Part shown: piece after piece, positions 1 through 7,725 of the stretch | How the letters are laid out: each line of letters opens with the position of its first letter | How positions within the stretch are numbered: position 1 is the stretch's first letter | Assembly: GCF_030382115.1 (NCBI RefSeq) | Contig: NZ_JAUDRJ010000003.1 | Span: forward strand, 213,386 to 242,902 | From: Nostoc sp. GT001 | Lineage (GTDB): Bacteria > Cyanobacteriota > Cyanobacteriia > Cyanobacteriales > Nostocaceae | Length of the DNA: 29,517 nt | Direction of reading: 5' to 3' | Program-made: the position numbers and the translations under genes | Notes under the pieces: generated by a model | The model's database searches: none | Seen by the model: only the letters and a program-made list of their open reading frames with translations | What the model was told of the DNA's origin: nothing

Positions 1-942
1 CCCCCAGAACACACGCGTCTGCGTGCGTTGTTTAACAAGGCATTCACTCCTAGTATCATTAGCAGCATGGCAGAGCGAATTCAGACGCTAGTAGACGAAC
101 TAATTGATAGTGTCTATGAGCAGGGTAACATGAATATTATTCATGATTTAGCTTACCCAATGCCCGCGATCGTCATCGCCCAAATGCTGGGCGCAAAGTC
201 CGAAGACTGGGAACAGTTTAAGAAATGGTCTGACGATTTGGCAAGATTTTTTGGCATGTTCCGCATGAAGCCAGAAATTTTGACTAGCGCTCAACAAAGT
301 ATTATTGAAATGACCGAATATTTCCGCCACATCCTTGAAGAACGTCGTTACAATCCCCAAGATGATCTCATGAGTAGCCTCATTTTTGCACAAGAAAAGG
401 GAAATTCTCTGGATGACGACGAAATTTTATCCAATTGCGTTTTCTTAACTTTTGCGGGTCATGAAACTACCACCAACTTGATTGCTAACGGCTTACTTGC
501 TTTACTCAAAAATCCTAGTCAAATGCAAAAGTTAAAGGATGACCCCTCACTAATTACAACTACTGTAGAAGAGTTTTTGCGCTATGACAGCCCAGTACAA
601 CGTCAAGCCCGCATAGCAGTTACCAATCTCGAAATTGATGGCAAACAAATTAGCCAAGGGCAACGCCTATTTCTGGTAATTGGTGCTGCCAACCGTGACC
701 CTGAGCAATTTTTAGACCCCGATAAATTAGACATTACACGCCCTGAAAACCCACACTTGGCATTTGGAAAAGGAACCCACTTTTGCCTCGGTGCATCTCT
801 TGGCAGACTTGAAGCACAAATTGCCATTAATACCATTGTGCGCCGCCTTAGTAATCTCCACTTGGATACAGATCGAATTGAATGGCATCAAAATCCATCC
901 TTGCGAGGTATGAAATCAATGCCTGTAGCTTTTAATCCCTAA
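1..942 (+). CDS. Cytochrome P450, 3' part (gene enters from the left edge)
   Basis: Heme monooxygenase; substrate unknown. The reading frame is open from base 1 and begins with PPEHTRLRALFNKAFTP, the conserved stretch before the B-C region of bacterial P450s, so the real start lies upstream of the window and the internal TTG at 28 is not the start. About 313 residues are visible of a usual ~400. Family signatures in order: I-helix oxygen-binding FAGHETTTN, K-helix ExxR in EFLRYDSP, and the heme-thiolate loop FGKGTHFCLG whose Cys is the axial ligand. It looks like a soluble bacterial class I P450 that would need ferredoxin and a reductase from elsewhere. The stop is followed 40 bp later by a convergent gene. 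Family assignment is very secure; substrate and exact subfamily cannot be told. Confidence 0.95.
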   Translation, partial: PPEHTRLRALFNKAFTPSIISSMAERIQTLVDELIDSVYEQGNMNIIHDLAYPMPAIVIAQMLGAKSEDWEQFKKWSDDLARFFGMFRMKPEILTSAQQSIIEMTEYFRHILEERRYNPQDDLMSSLIFAQEKGNSLDDDEILSNCVFLTFAGHETTTNLIANGLLALLKNPSQMQKLKDDPSLITTTVEEFLRYDSPVQRQARIAVTNLEIDGKQISQGQRLFLVIGAANRDPEQFLDPDKLDITRPENPHLAFGKGTHFCLGASLGRLEAQIAINTIVRRLSNLHLDTDRIEWHQNPSLRGMKSMPVAFNP

Positions 943-982
943 AATGATCCCCTAGTGAGAGTAATGCAATGTCAGTGACTCC

Positions 983-1621
983 TCACGTTCCTGGTAAATT
1001 TCGCAAACGCTCATCCAAATGACTACGGTCTGCCAGAACCTTTAACAGCGTCCCGTGCGAGGTAAATTCTACAATACTGACCGAAGCAACAGGACATCCC
1101 AAACGAAAACGGAAGCGTCCCACATCAATCCCCAGTAAACTACACAGAATAATTCTAATAGTTGCCTTGTGCGACACAACTAAAACATTGCCACTACTGT
1201 AATTTTGCTTGATTTCTTCAATTACCTGCAAGGCGCGATAAGCAATTGTAACAGCCATTTCTCCACCACTGGGAGCATTCCAAGCCGGATCTGCTGACCA
1301 GCGAATATAATCATCGTGATATTCACGCATAATTACTTCTGGAGTTTTTCCTTCCCACAAGCCATAGTTAATTTCCTTCAAACCATCTCTGAGTTGTGGT
1401 TCTATTCCTATTGCTTCATACAACGGTTTTGCTGTCAATACAGTTCGCTGCATTGGACTACAAAATATTGCTGTCCAATCCTTAGAAGTATATGCATCAG
1501 CAAAAGCCTTTGCCATCTCCAACCCTTCTGGGGTAAGCTCTGAGTCTATAGAACCGCAAAAGGAGTTATTGCGGCTGCATTCTGTCTGTCCGTGACGGAG
1601 GAAATAAAGAGTTAGGCTCAC
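983..1621 (-). CDS. Histidine phosphatase family protein (phosphoglycerate mutase-like)
   Basis: Cytosolic 2H phosphatase of 212 residues. The N-terminal LYFLRHGQTE carries the RHG catalytic histidine and arginine that form the phosphohistidine; a second conserved region, VLVVSHKATIR near residue 150, supplies the second catalytic His; the acid residue probably lies in LKEINYGLWEG around residues 83-93. This layout fits cofactor-dependent phosphoglycerate mutase-like phosphatases, including alpha-ribazole phosphatase (cobalamin nucleotide loop) and broad-specificity phosphatases. The start is GTG at 1621, directly in front of the conserved beta-strand, with only a weak GAGAA-type ribosome site. 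It faces the P450 gene convergently. The substrate cannot be decided from sequence alone. Confidence 0.88.
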   Translation of the reverse strand: MSLTLYFLRHGQTECSRNNSFCGSIDSELTPEGLEMAKAFADAYTSKDWTAIFCSPMQRTVLTAKPLYEAIGIEPQLRDGLKEINYGLWEGKTPEVIMREYHDDYIRWSADPAWNAPSGGEMAVTIAYRALQVIEEIKQNYSSGNVLVVSHKATIRIILCSLLGIDVGRFRFRLGCPVASVSIVEFTSHGTLLKVLADRSHLDERLRNLPGT

Positions 1622-1894
1622 GGTATATTCTCATTGATTGTGAATTTAAGAGCGCTAACAATCAGATGTAGCTGAAGATAGTTAATGCCCGTGCTATAGT
1701 ACTATAATTTAATGATGTTTAGAATAATCTTCAGATTGAACAAAGTTATTACAGCTACGCCCGTCTTAGATATTACGCTACTCTGCTAATATCATCAGCA
1801 GTCATTCAGTTGGATTTATGTGTTAATTCAAATAATTAATATAGTTTAGTTATTTCTTAATCTTAAATTAAATAAAATAAATAAAATTAATTGG

Positions 1895-1930
1895 AGGTGT
1901 AGAGACGTGATTAATCACGTCTCTACACCT
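1895..1930. repeat. Perfect 36-bp palindrome (Nostoc-type intergenic repeat)
   Basis: The arm GGTGTAGAGACGTGA and its complement meet at TTAA, giving a perfect palindrome from 1895 to 1930; the outer TTGGA/TCCAA continues it with a single-base offset on one side. GTAGAGACG...CGTCTCTAC is a motif I recognise as a widespread dispersed palindrome between Nostoc genes. The surrounding gap 1622-2078 is AT-rich and otherwise shows no coding signal. Confidence 0.8.
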
Positions 1931-2078
1931 TCCAATCAAGCTATACTCTATTCTTTAACCCCTGTCCAGAGGATATCAAAAGAGTTTAGCTTGGTTCTTT
2001 AACAATTCAAATTTTTCTGCAAAAATGGAATCCACCCCATTTATATCCCTAGATTTTCTGCAAAAAAATTATGAATTA

Positions 2079-2261
2079 TTAGTCAATGTTTTTCTTGACA
2101 TTATCTTTTACGTCTTCAATTCCGTGACGTACTTCGCTTTCAGCTTGCTTTGCTTTACCTTTAGCTTTATCTTCTGGATCTCCAGTGATATTTCCTAATG
2201 CTTCTTGGGCTTTACCTTCAACATTTTTAGCAGCAGCCTTTGCGCGATCTTCGATGCTCAT
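2079..2261 (-). CDS. CsbD family stress-response protein
   Basis: Small hydrophilic protein of 60 residues, rich in Lys, Glu and Ala with no hydrophobic core, typical of the CsbD/YjbJ family induced by general or salt stress; its molecular role is unknown. It begins MSIEDRAKAAAKNVEGKAQE and keeps the family pattern GKxQExLGNxTGD, followed by a charged helix-forming tail. The start at 2261 is preferred over an upstream in-frame start because TAAAATTAGGAG sits just upstream as a good ribosome site and all family similarity begins here. The 3' end is followed by AT-rich intergenic DNA. Confidence 0.9.
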   Translation of the reverse strand: MSIEDRAKAAAKNVEGKAQEALGNITGDPEDKAKGKAKQAESEVRHGIEDVKDNVKKNID

Positions 2262-2391
2262 TTTGATACTCCTAATTTTATTAAAAATTAATTTCAAAGC
2301 TATAAAATAACTTTGAAATCTTTTGTAATTACTTATAAAGAGTAGCTTAAAGTTTTTGCTAAAGCCTTCCACCACAAGGCATATTAAATAA

Positions 2392-2419
2392 TTTGTAATT
2401 CGTAATTTGTAATTCGTAA
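2392..2419. repeat. Two tandem copies of a 14-bp AT-rich repeat
   Basis: TTTGTAATTCGTAA occurs twice in exact tandem, followed by a further partial TTA. Similar TAATTCGTAATT strings are common in Nostoc intergenic DNA. It lies in the 349-bp gap 2262-2610, which otherwise holds only the terminator at 2553-2583 and no gene I can see. Confidence 0.75.
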
Positions 2420-2552
2420 TTAAGAAAGGTAGTTGTAGTAAGCATTCTGGCTGTTGGTTGAATGTAAAATAAAATACGAAGAGTTTAGTTACCTATGCTA
2501 AAAGACATAGAACAAATGTCAATATGGTAATCCCTGCTTTTGACTGTTTAAA

Positions 2553-2583
2553 TAAAAAAACCAGTTTCTATACGAAACTGGGT
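2553..2583 (-). terminator. Rho-independent-type terminator behind the 19-residue-repeat gene
   Basis: CCAGTTTC and GAAACTGG form a perfect 8-bp stem around a TATAC loop, extended by A/T pairs. Read on the minus strand the hairpin is followed by a run of seven T, so it would end transcripts of the minus-strand gene that stops at 2611. Confidence 0.75.
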
Positions 2584-2610
2584 TAATAAAGTTATGGGGA
2601 TGTTTTTTAT

Positions 2611-3075
2611 TTAATCTAGAAAACCCATCAGGGTTTCAGAATTGTCAATCTCATTTGGTGCTATCGGACGATTACCGAATGTTGAATAGCTGTCAGAAAT
2701 CACCAATGAACTTGAAGAAATTGGACGAATCCCAGAGAGGTTGATACTTTCAACGACTTGGAATGTATTAGCGCCAATTGGACGAATACCCATTGCGTTA
2801 TAGGTTTCAACTACTTCTAACGTACTGGTGCTAACGGGACGCACCCCAGAAATTGAAAGGTGTTCAGCAACTTCTAAGTCGCTAGCGCCTATGGGACGAA
2901 TTCCAGAAATGGCGAGTGTTCCAGAAGCTCCTACTGGCAGTTCATTAACTTCCTCGATTTTATCTGCATTCAAGCTCTGATCTTGTTGATTTTCAACTCC
3001 CTCTGTGGTTTCCCCTGGAGACTTGGCAGGCTTTTGCCGAGAACTGATTGCTTTGCCAGCGTTGCTAATAGTCAT
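2611..3075 (-). CDS. Protein of five 19-residue GIRPI repeats, unknown function
   Basis: 154 residues in two parts. Residues 1-55 are polar, low-complexity and rich in Gln, Glu, Ser and Lys, without a signal peptide or membrane segment. Residues 56-150 are five back-to-back repeats of exactly 19 residues, each with the core G-I/V/N-R-P-I/V at positions 3-7 and mostly a hydrophobic L/F-x-V near the middle; a four-residue end GFLD follows. No insertion or deletion breaks the period. The GRP core and period could suit a beta-solenoid-like stack, but I do not recognise a named family and assign no function. The start is supported by AGAGGT just upstream; a clear terminator lies behind. It stands alone between the csbD-like gene and divergent uvrB. 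An iterated short peptide is also compatible with a multi-core peptide precursor, but no modifying enzyme is nearby. Confidence 0.82.
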   Translation of the reverse strand: MTISNAGKAISSRQKPAKSPGETTEGVENQQDQSLNADKIEEVNELPVGASGTLAISGIRPIGASDLEVAEHLSISGVRPVSTSTLEVVETYNAMGIRPIGANTFQVVESINLSGIRPISSSSLVISDSYSTFGNRPIAPNEIDNSETLMGFLD

Positions 3076-3328
3076 AAACGAACACCTCTGGTTTGTTAAT
3101 TGAATTTTACAATAATTAAGGAAAGATGAAATTTTTTCCCATATATATTAGAGTTTAACCTTAAAAAACCTCACATAGATATAAGTATCTTTAAAACTGA
3201 TACATAAGTAAATTTAAATTAATAATTTTTGTAACCAACTATTACTATTTATTTGTTCTATTAAGCCAGCTACAATGGATACAGGGCGGAATCGTCACCA
3301 TGAGATAGGGTATTTACAGCAAAACTGT

Positions 3329-5326
3329 ATGACAGAATTTTGTCTTCAAGCTCCCTTTAGTCCCACAGGCGATCAACCACAAGCGATCGCTAAGCTTTCT
3401 GCTAGTATCCAATCAGGCAATCGTTACCAAACTTTACTAGGAGCCACTGGAACTGGTAAGACATTTTCGGTAGCAGCAGTTATTGAGAAAATTGGCAAGC
3501 CGACTTTAGTTCTGGCACATAACAAAACCCTTGCTGCACAGCTTTGTAACGAGTTGCGGGATTTCTTCCCAAACAACGCAGTCGAGTATTTTGTCAGCTA
3601 CTACGATTATTATCAGCCAGAAGCGTATATTCCCGTCACCGATACTTATATTGAAAAAACAGCGGCGATTAATGATGAAATAGATATGTTGCGGCATTCA
3701 GCGACGCGATCGCTTTTTGAACGCCGTGATGTCATTGTCGTTGCTTCCATCAGTTGCATCTACGGTTTGGGAATGCCAGCAGAATATCTGAAAGCTGCCA
3801 TCCCTCTTCAGATAGGTATGGAAGTAAATCAACGCCAAATTTTACGGGATTTGGCAAATGTTCAATATAGCCGCAACGACATAGAAATGGGCCGAGGGAA
3901 GTTTCGCGTCCGAGGTGATGTTTTAGAAATTGGCCCAGCTTATGAAGACCGAATTATTCGCGTCGAATTTTTTGGTGATGAAATAGACGCGATTCGCTAT
4001 ATTGACCCAGTTACAGGGGAAATTCTCAAAAGTTTGGAAGCGGTGAATGTTTACCCTGCACGTCACTTTGTCACCCCAGAAGAACGCTTAGAAGGAGCTT
4101 GTCACGACATCGCCGCCGAGTTAAAACAGCAAAAACTAGACTTAGAACAAGCTGGGAAACTATTAGAAGCCCAACGCATAGATCAACGTACACGCTATGA
4201 CCTAGAAATGCTGCGCGAAGTAGGTTACTGCAACGGTGTCGAGAACTATTCACGTCACTTAGCAGGAAGACAAGCTGGAGAATCACCAGAATGTTTAATT
4301 GATTATTTTCCTAAAGATTGGCTATTAATTATCGATGAATCTCACGTTACTGTACCCCAAATTCGCGGCATGTATAACGGCGATCAAGCGAGAAAAAAAG
4401 TTTTAATTGAACATGGATTTCGCCTTCCTAGCGCTGCTGATAACCGTCCTTTGAAAGCTGAAGAATTTTGGCAAAAGGTAAACCAGTGTATTTTTGTTTC
4501 CGCAACTCCCGGAAATTGGGAAATAGAAGTTTCTGAAGATCATGTAGTTGAGCAAGTGATTCGACCAACTGGGGTAGTTGATCCAGAAATTTCTGTGCGT
4601 CCTACAGAAGGACAAATTGATGATTTATTGGGAGAAATTAAAGATAGAGCCGATCGCCATGAACGAGTGTTAATTACCACATTAACTAAACGGATGGCGG
4701 AAGATTTAACTGAATATTTGCAAGACCACGGTATCAGGGTACGGTATTTACATTCCGAGATTACTTCTATTGAGCGCATTGAAATTTTGCAGAACTTGCG
4801 CGAAGGTAAATTTGATGTTTTGGTTGGTGTGAATTTGCTGCGGGAAGGTTTGGATTTACCCGAAGTTTCATTAGTGGCAATTATGGATGCAGATAAAGAA
4901 GGTTTTTTGAGAACAGAGCGTTCTTTAATTCAAACTATTGGTAGAGCTGCGCGTCACGTCCAGGGACAAGCGATTTTGTACGCCGATAATATGACGGGTA
5001 GCATGATTAAAGCTATTGATGAAACAGATAGGCGGCGTGGGATTCAAACGGCACATAATCGACTGCATGGAATTACACCGCAACCAATTGTGAAAAAATC
5101 AAGTAATGCGATTTTGGCTTTTTTAGATGTATCTCGGCGGTTGAATGCAACTGATTTGAAAGTAGTAGATGAACATCTAGATGAACTGCCATTAGAACAG
5201 ATTCCAGGGTTGATTACTCTGTTAGAAGCGCAGATGAAAGAAGCGGCGAAGAAACTGGAATTTGAAGAGGCGGGTAAATTGCGCGATCGCATTAAACATC
5301 TGCGGGATAAAATGTTAGGACGTTAA
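3329..5326 (+). CDS. uvrB: Excinuclease ABC subunit B (UvrB)
   Basis: DNA-damage recognition helicase-like subunit of the UvrABC nucleotide excision repair complex; it receives damage from UvrA and positions UvrC for the incisions. 665 residues, the usual size. Walker A GATGTGKT at 38-45; the damage-probing beta-hairpin [12 protein letters not shown] at 91-102; Walker B DESH at 336-339; helicase motifs V and VI around [13 protein letters not shown] and [10 protein letters not shown]-terminal UVR domain with [13 protein letters not shown] that contacts UvrC. I choose ATG 3329 ([10 protein letters not shown]) over ATG 3275 because conservation begins there; no clear Shine-Dalgarno is seen, which is common in cyanobacteria. 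The last ~75 bases are notable: parts of them recur at 6716, 7358 and 9992, and a Uma2 gene start follows the stop after one base. Confidence 0.98.
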   Translation: MTEFCLQAPFSPTGDQPQAIAKLSASIQSGNRYQTLLGATGTGKTFSVAAVIEKIGKPTLVLAHNKTLAAQLCNELRDFFPNNAVEYFVSYYDYYQPEAYIPVTDTYIEKTAAINDEIDMLRHSATRSLFERRDVIVVASISCIYGLGMPAEYLKAAIPLQIGMEVNQRQILRDLANVQYSRNDIEMGRGKFRVRGDVLEIGPAYEDRIIRVEFFGDEIDAIRYIDPVTGEILKSLEAVNVYPARHFVTPEERLEGACHDIAAELKQQKLDLEQAGKLLEAQRIDQRTRYDLEMLREVGYCNGVENYSRHLAGRQAGESPECLIDYFPKDWLLIIDESHVTVPQIRGMYNGDQARKKVLIEHGFRLPSAADNRPLKAEEFWQKVNQCIFVSATPGNWEIEVSEDHVVEQVIRPTGVVDPEISVRPTEGQIDDLLGEIKDRADRHERVLITTLTKRMAEDLTEYLQDHGIRVRYLHSEITSIERIEILQNLREGKFDVLVGVNLLREGLDLPEVSLVAIMDADKEGFLRTERSLIQTIGRAARHVQGQAILYADNMTGSMIKAIDETDRRRGIQTAHNRLHGITPQPIVKKSSNAILAFLDVSRRLNATDLKVVDEHLDELPLEQIPGLITLLEAQMKEAAKKLEFEEAGKLRDRIKHLRDKMLGR

Positions 5327-5327
5327 C

Positions 5328-5390
5328 GTGAATCTTATGCTCATGAATATTCACCTAATTAGCGTTCAAGTTGTTAGCAAGAAGCGATAA
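5328..5390 (+). pseudogene. Remnant of a Uma2 gene start directly behind uvrB
   Basis: After the uvrB stop the sequence reads VNLMLMNIHLISVQ and then VVSKKR-stop. The first 14 residues match the start of the intact Uma2 protein at 6761 (VNLMLTNIRLISVR), after which similarity stops abruptly near 5369. The GTG lies one base after the uvrB stop, exactly as the GTG at 6761 lies one base after the copied uvrB stop. A Uma2 gene was thus once coupled to uvrB here and has been cut off. Confidence 0.75.
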
Positions 5391-5427
5391 TGGATCAGAT
5401 GCCATTTACGTTTTAAGAGGTAACCGC

Positions 5428-5670
5428 TCAATAATCCGGGGTAAATCGCTCAGTGACAAGGCTCAAATGGCGTAAACTCTTTCTTGAACTGGTAGTTCGC
5501 CCCGATTTATTGAGCGGATACGTTAAATTGTTATTTGTTTCTGACCACCAGTGGTAATAAGTTAGACCACGAATTAAATCACGCTCGTTAGATAGTAGCT
5601 TGCAACGTTGAAATAAAACGGACTCTAGCTCATCTAAGGAATCAAATGACTGATTAGCGATCGCCTGATT
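5428..5670 (-). pseudogene. C-terminal remnant of an IS630-like transposase
   Basis: On the minus strand an 81-codon open stretch without a start codon reads NQAIANQSFDSLDELESVLF and continues with RC...LLSNERDLIRGLTYYHWW. The leucine-rich helix followed by an RG-T-YHWW end resembles the C-terminus of IS630-superfamily transposases found in cyanobacteria. The frame is closed upstream by TAG, and the catalytic DDE part is missing, so this is debris. Two 18-base segments (5424-5441 and 5500-5517, core CCGCTCAATAA) are inverted with 16 of 18 matches and may reflect an old element end. The IS-family label is from pattern memory and is moderate. Confidence 0.5.
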
Positions 5671-5700
5671 CGTGACAGGCTATAACCGCACACACGGTTT

Positions 5701-6345
5701 CTAGAAAATGATGATGGCACCATTGAAAACCGCGAATGAGCTGAAAATAGAGGAAACTGTCGCAATCTGAGTGTCTTCAACGAACAGTGCGCCTGTACTT
5801 ACGTTGGTCGTAATCGCATCGAGAGCGTCTATATCTATTCCGAAACCTTCGGCGGAAATCCAAATCTCATCAGTTAAGTATCTGAAGTCAGTGATAGTAT
5901 CAATTCCTTCATCTGGGGAATTAAAGTAAAATCTATCGGCACCGTCTCCGCCTGTAAGTATGTCCCTGCCCAAGCCTCCAACTAGGACGTCATCACTGAC
6001 ATTACCTTGTAACACGTCATTGCCATCATTGCCAATCAGGCTATCATTGCCAGCGCCACCGAAAAGGTTGTCAGCACCCGCCCCACCTTCTAAGGTGTCA
6101 TTACGGGTGCCGCCAGTCAGCACGTCGTTGCCATTATTGCCAATCAGTCTATCATTGCCAGCGCTACCCAAAAGGCTGTCATTACCAGTACCACCATTTA
6201 AGATATCGTCACCAGAACTGCCATTCAGGGTGTCATTACCAGACGGGCTATCAGCATTGCCACCCCTAGCCCATCCATATAATATGTCATTTTCCGAAGT
6301 TCCATTTATTGTGTCAGAACCTGTGGTGCCGTAGATAGTTGCCAT
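5701..6345 (-). CDS. Small RTX / hemolysin-type calcium-binding repeat protein
   Basis: 214 residues. From about residue 8 to 140 it consists of glycine- and aspartate-rich nonapeptides of the RTX type (GGxGNDxLx), for instance GGTGNDSLLGSAGNDRLIGN, which bind calcium in a parallel beta-roll. The last ~75 residues lack the repeats and end in a hydrophobic ...IIIF, as expected of an uncleaved C-terminal type I secretion signal. No enzyme domain is present, so it is either a minimal secreted RTX protein or the tail cut from a larger one. AGGAAAAAAC lies just upstream of the ATG at 6345. It sits inside the accessory patch between a transposase remnant and a broken PIN-like gene; no type I secretion genes are nearby. 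Confidence 0.85.
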   Translation of the reverse strand: MATIYGTTGSDTINGTSENDILYGWARGGNADSPSGNDTLNGSSGDDILNGGTGNDSLLGSAGNDRLIGNNGNDVLTGGTRNDTLEGGAGADNLFGGAGNDSLIGNDGNDVLQGNVSDDVLVGGLGRDILTGGDGADRFYFNSPDEGIDTITDFRYLTDEIWISAEGFGIDIDALDAITTNVSTGALFVEDTQIATVSSIFSSFAVFNGAIIIF

Positions 6346-6363
6346 TTTTGTTTTTTCCTAACT

Positions 6364-6693
6364 TTCCTAATTGATGTTCAGGGCAAAAGTCAGTTTATCA
6401 CATTAGCAGAAATGGATTTATCGATCAACAATGATGACAGGGTTGTTTGGCGATTAGCTCAGGAAAATCAGATGATTTTGCTTACAGCTAATCGCAGCAT
6501 GAAAGGGAAAGATTCGCTCGAACAAGTCATACGTGAAGAAAATACCTTAGCATCGTTACCCGTAATTACGATTGGCAATGCCGATCGACTGCTAAACGAC
6601 TCTGAATATCGAGGTCAGTGTGTTGAAAGTCTGATTGAAATTGTGCTTGATATTGATAGTTATCGAGGTGCAAGGCGAATCTTCATCCCGTAA
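6364..6693 (+). pseudogene. 5'-truncated PIN-like (DUF5615-type) gene
   Basis: The frame reads FLIDVQGKSQFITLAEMDLS without a start codon before ATG 6412, then a well conserved half: DDRVVWRLAQENQMILLTAN, DSLEQVI, SLPVITIGNADRLL and the end GARRIFIP. This resembles a family of small cyanobacterial PIN-like proteins that begin with a DADVQGH acidic motif followed by ~30 residues not found here. So the N-terminal acid motif is only hinted at and an internal piece is missing. If translated from 6412 the product would be 93 residues and lack the first catalytic acids. It is divergent from the RTX gene, whose start is only ~20 bp away, suggesting that insertion of that gene destroyed this one. Confidence 0.6.
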
Positions 6694-6715
6694 TGTGGTT
6701 AACTATTCGTTCATT

Positions 6716-6774
6716 GCGATCGCATTAAACATCTGCGGGATAAAATGTTAGGACGTTAACGTGAATCTTATGCT
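6716..6774 (+). repeat. Copy B of the uvrB 3' end (59 bp identical)
   Basis: Bases 6716-6774 are identical to 5283-5341, i.e. the last codons of uvrB ([17 protein letters not shown]), the one-base spacer and the first codons of the following Uma2 gene. Similarity continues with few changes to about 6802. To the left, identity stops at the HIP1 octamer GCGATCGC. Confidence 0.92.
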
Positions 6775-7354
6775 AACCAATATTCGCCTAATTAGTGTTC
6801 GAGAATATCACCAAATGGCGGAAATGGGTATTTTTCATCCTGAAGAACGCTTAGAATTAATCGCGGGACAAATTATCAGAATGTCAGCAAAAGGTACTGC
6901 TCACGAATCAGCGATTACCCGCACAGAAAGATTATTAGGTCAACGTTTGGGTGACAAAGTTTTATTAAGAATCCAATCACCAGTGCAACTTGATGATTAT
7001 TCGGAACCAGAACCAGATATTTCAGTGGTGAAGCTGAATCCATTAGATTATGAGGATCACCATCCCAATGCTTCCGAAGTGTTTTTACTGATTGAAATAG
7101 CTGATTCCAGTCTCAAATATGATCGAGAGGTGAAAGCGATGGCTTCGCCAACGCCAAGGGCGATCGCATACTCTAATTCAGGTATTATTGAGTACTGGAT
7201 TTTAGATGTGAATGGACGCAAGTTGTATATGTATCGTCTCCCTAGTCCAGACGGATATCACAGTGAGAGCATACTTGCAGAGGACGTGACAATTTCACCT
7301 TTAGCTTTCCCTGATTGTGCGATCGCTATTCGGGAATTATTGCGAAAAATCTAG
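6761..7354 (+). CDS. Uma2 family nuclease-like protein (first copy)
   Basis: 197 residues of the Uma2 family (PD-(D/E)XK nuclease fold), highly multiplied in cyanobacteria; biological role uncertain, often thought linked to mobile DNA. Conserved features: the RLELIAGQIIRMS strand near residue 30, the acid in PEPDISVV near 88, LLIEIADSS near 115 and the lysine of YDREVK near 125, followed by IIEYWILDV. The GTG at 6761 or the ATG at 6770 may serve as start; the GTG lies one base behind a copied uvrB stop codon. An eight-codon insertion (MASPTPRA) splits the conserved VKA-IAYSNSGI region; it is encoded by a small repeat placed in a GCGATCGC site (see 7136). Whether the enzyme tolerates the insertion is unknown. 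Confidence 0.88.
   Translation: MNLMLTNIRLISVREYHQMAEMGIFHPEERLELIAGQIIRMSAKGTAHESAITRTERLLGQRLGDKVLLRIQSPVQLDDYSEPEPDISVVKLNPLDYEDHHPNASEVFLLIEIADSSLKYDREVKAMASPTPRAIAYSNSGIIEYWILDVNGRKLYMYRLPSPDGYHSESILAEDVTISPLAFPDCAIAIRELLRKI
7136..7167 (+). repeat. Small dispersed repeat inserted in-frame at a HIP1 site of the Uma2 gene
   Basis: GCGAT + GGCTTCGCCAACGCCAAGG + GCGATCGC. Removing 24 bp restores GCGATCGC and the conserved Uma2 reading VKAIAYSNSG. The insert is a multiple of three and GCGAT is duplicated on both sides. Length and composition fit the small dispersed repeats (21-27 nt) known from Nostoc punctiforme. Confidence 0.75.
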
Positions 7355-7357
7355 GAG

Positions 7358-7402
7358 GCGATCGCCAGAAAGCATCTGCGAAATAAAATGCTAGAGCATT
7401 AG
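7358..7402 (+). repeat. Copy C of the uvrB 3' end (degenerate)
   Basis: GCGATCGC followed by CATCTGCGAAATAAAATG reads HLRNKMLEH-stop, matching Uvr[13 protein letters not shown] with one extra base shortly before. It starts four bases behind the stop of the first Uma2 gene. Confidence 0.7.
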
Positions 7403-7426
7403 TGCTTGGTTAAAGTAGCAATTCGG

Positions 7427-7500
7427 TGGATGTAGAAATAGCGATGTCTACGACGGGCTACCCTTACGCTGATTTGTACCGCTAAGTGCAGTTTTAAACC
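7427..7500 (+). pseudogene. 3' fragment of a Uma2 gene, split by a 21-bp small repeat
   Basis: TGGATGTAGAAATAGCGAT, then after 21 bp CGCTGATTTGTACCG and AAGTGCAGTTTT align with the 3' end of the second Uma2 gene (about 10657-10708: GATGTGGAAATTGCGAT, CGCTGATTTGTATCG, AAGTGCAGTTTG). The insert 7446-7466 (GTCTACGACGGGCTACCCTTA) interrupts the HIP1-type site between GCGAT and CGC. Only the last ~18 codons of the ancestor remain, and a stop codon has arisen after LYR. Confidence 0.7.
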
Positions 7501-7725
7501 GGAACTAGCGATGAAGATGCATAGATGTGCCCAGATGAGGCGGCGCAGCCGAAAACTTATCTATTAGTATCAAGTATTTATCTACCTTGACGTTATGCGT
7601 GGGGCAATTGCACTGAGATTGTTATTGATTGCCTTGAAATCGGGAACACTGTGATTAAGGGTGCTGCAAGGTTGTGAGCAATTGAACAAAACCCAAATCC
7701 ATAATTATCTTTGGTTTCCACTACT
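7501..7725. other. Intergenic debris in front of the helicase gene
   Basis: No intact gene. It contains a GGCGGCGCAGCC palindromic string near 7540 and a short open stretch ending at 7676 (TEIVIDCLEIGNTVIKG, then a stop) that looks like a gene fragment but which I cannot assign. No clear promoter was recognised for the downstream helicase gene. Confidence 0.4.

Noticed and set aside
1695..1706. 12-bp palindrome TATAGTACTATA as an operator
   Set aside because: Short AT-rich palindrome in a gap without a matching promoter; expected by chance in such DNA.
3253..3276. TTGTTC and TACAAT as a uvrB promoter
   Set aside because: Spacing of 12 bases is far from 17, so the pair is not a convincing sigma-70 promoter.
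5960..6334. 124-residue plus-strand ORF opposite the RTX gene
   Set aside because: Its Pro/Ser/Leu-rich periodic sequence is the antisense image of the RTX nonapeptide repeats; the minus strand has the recognised family and ribosome site.
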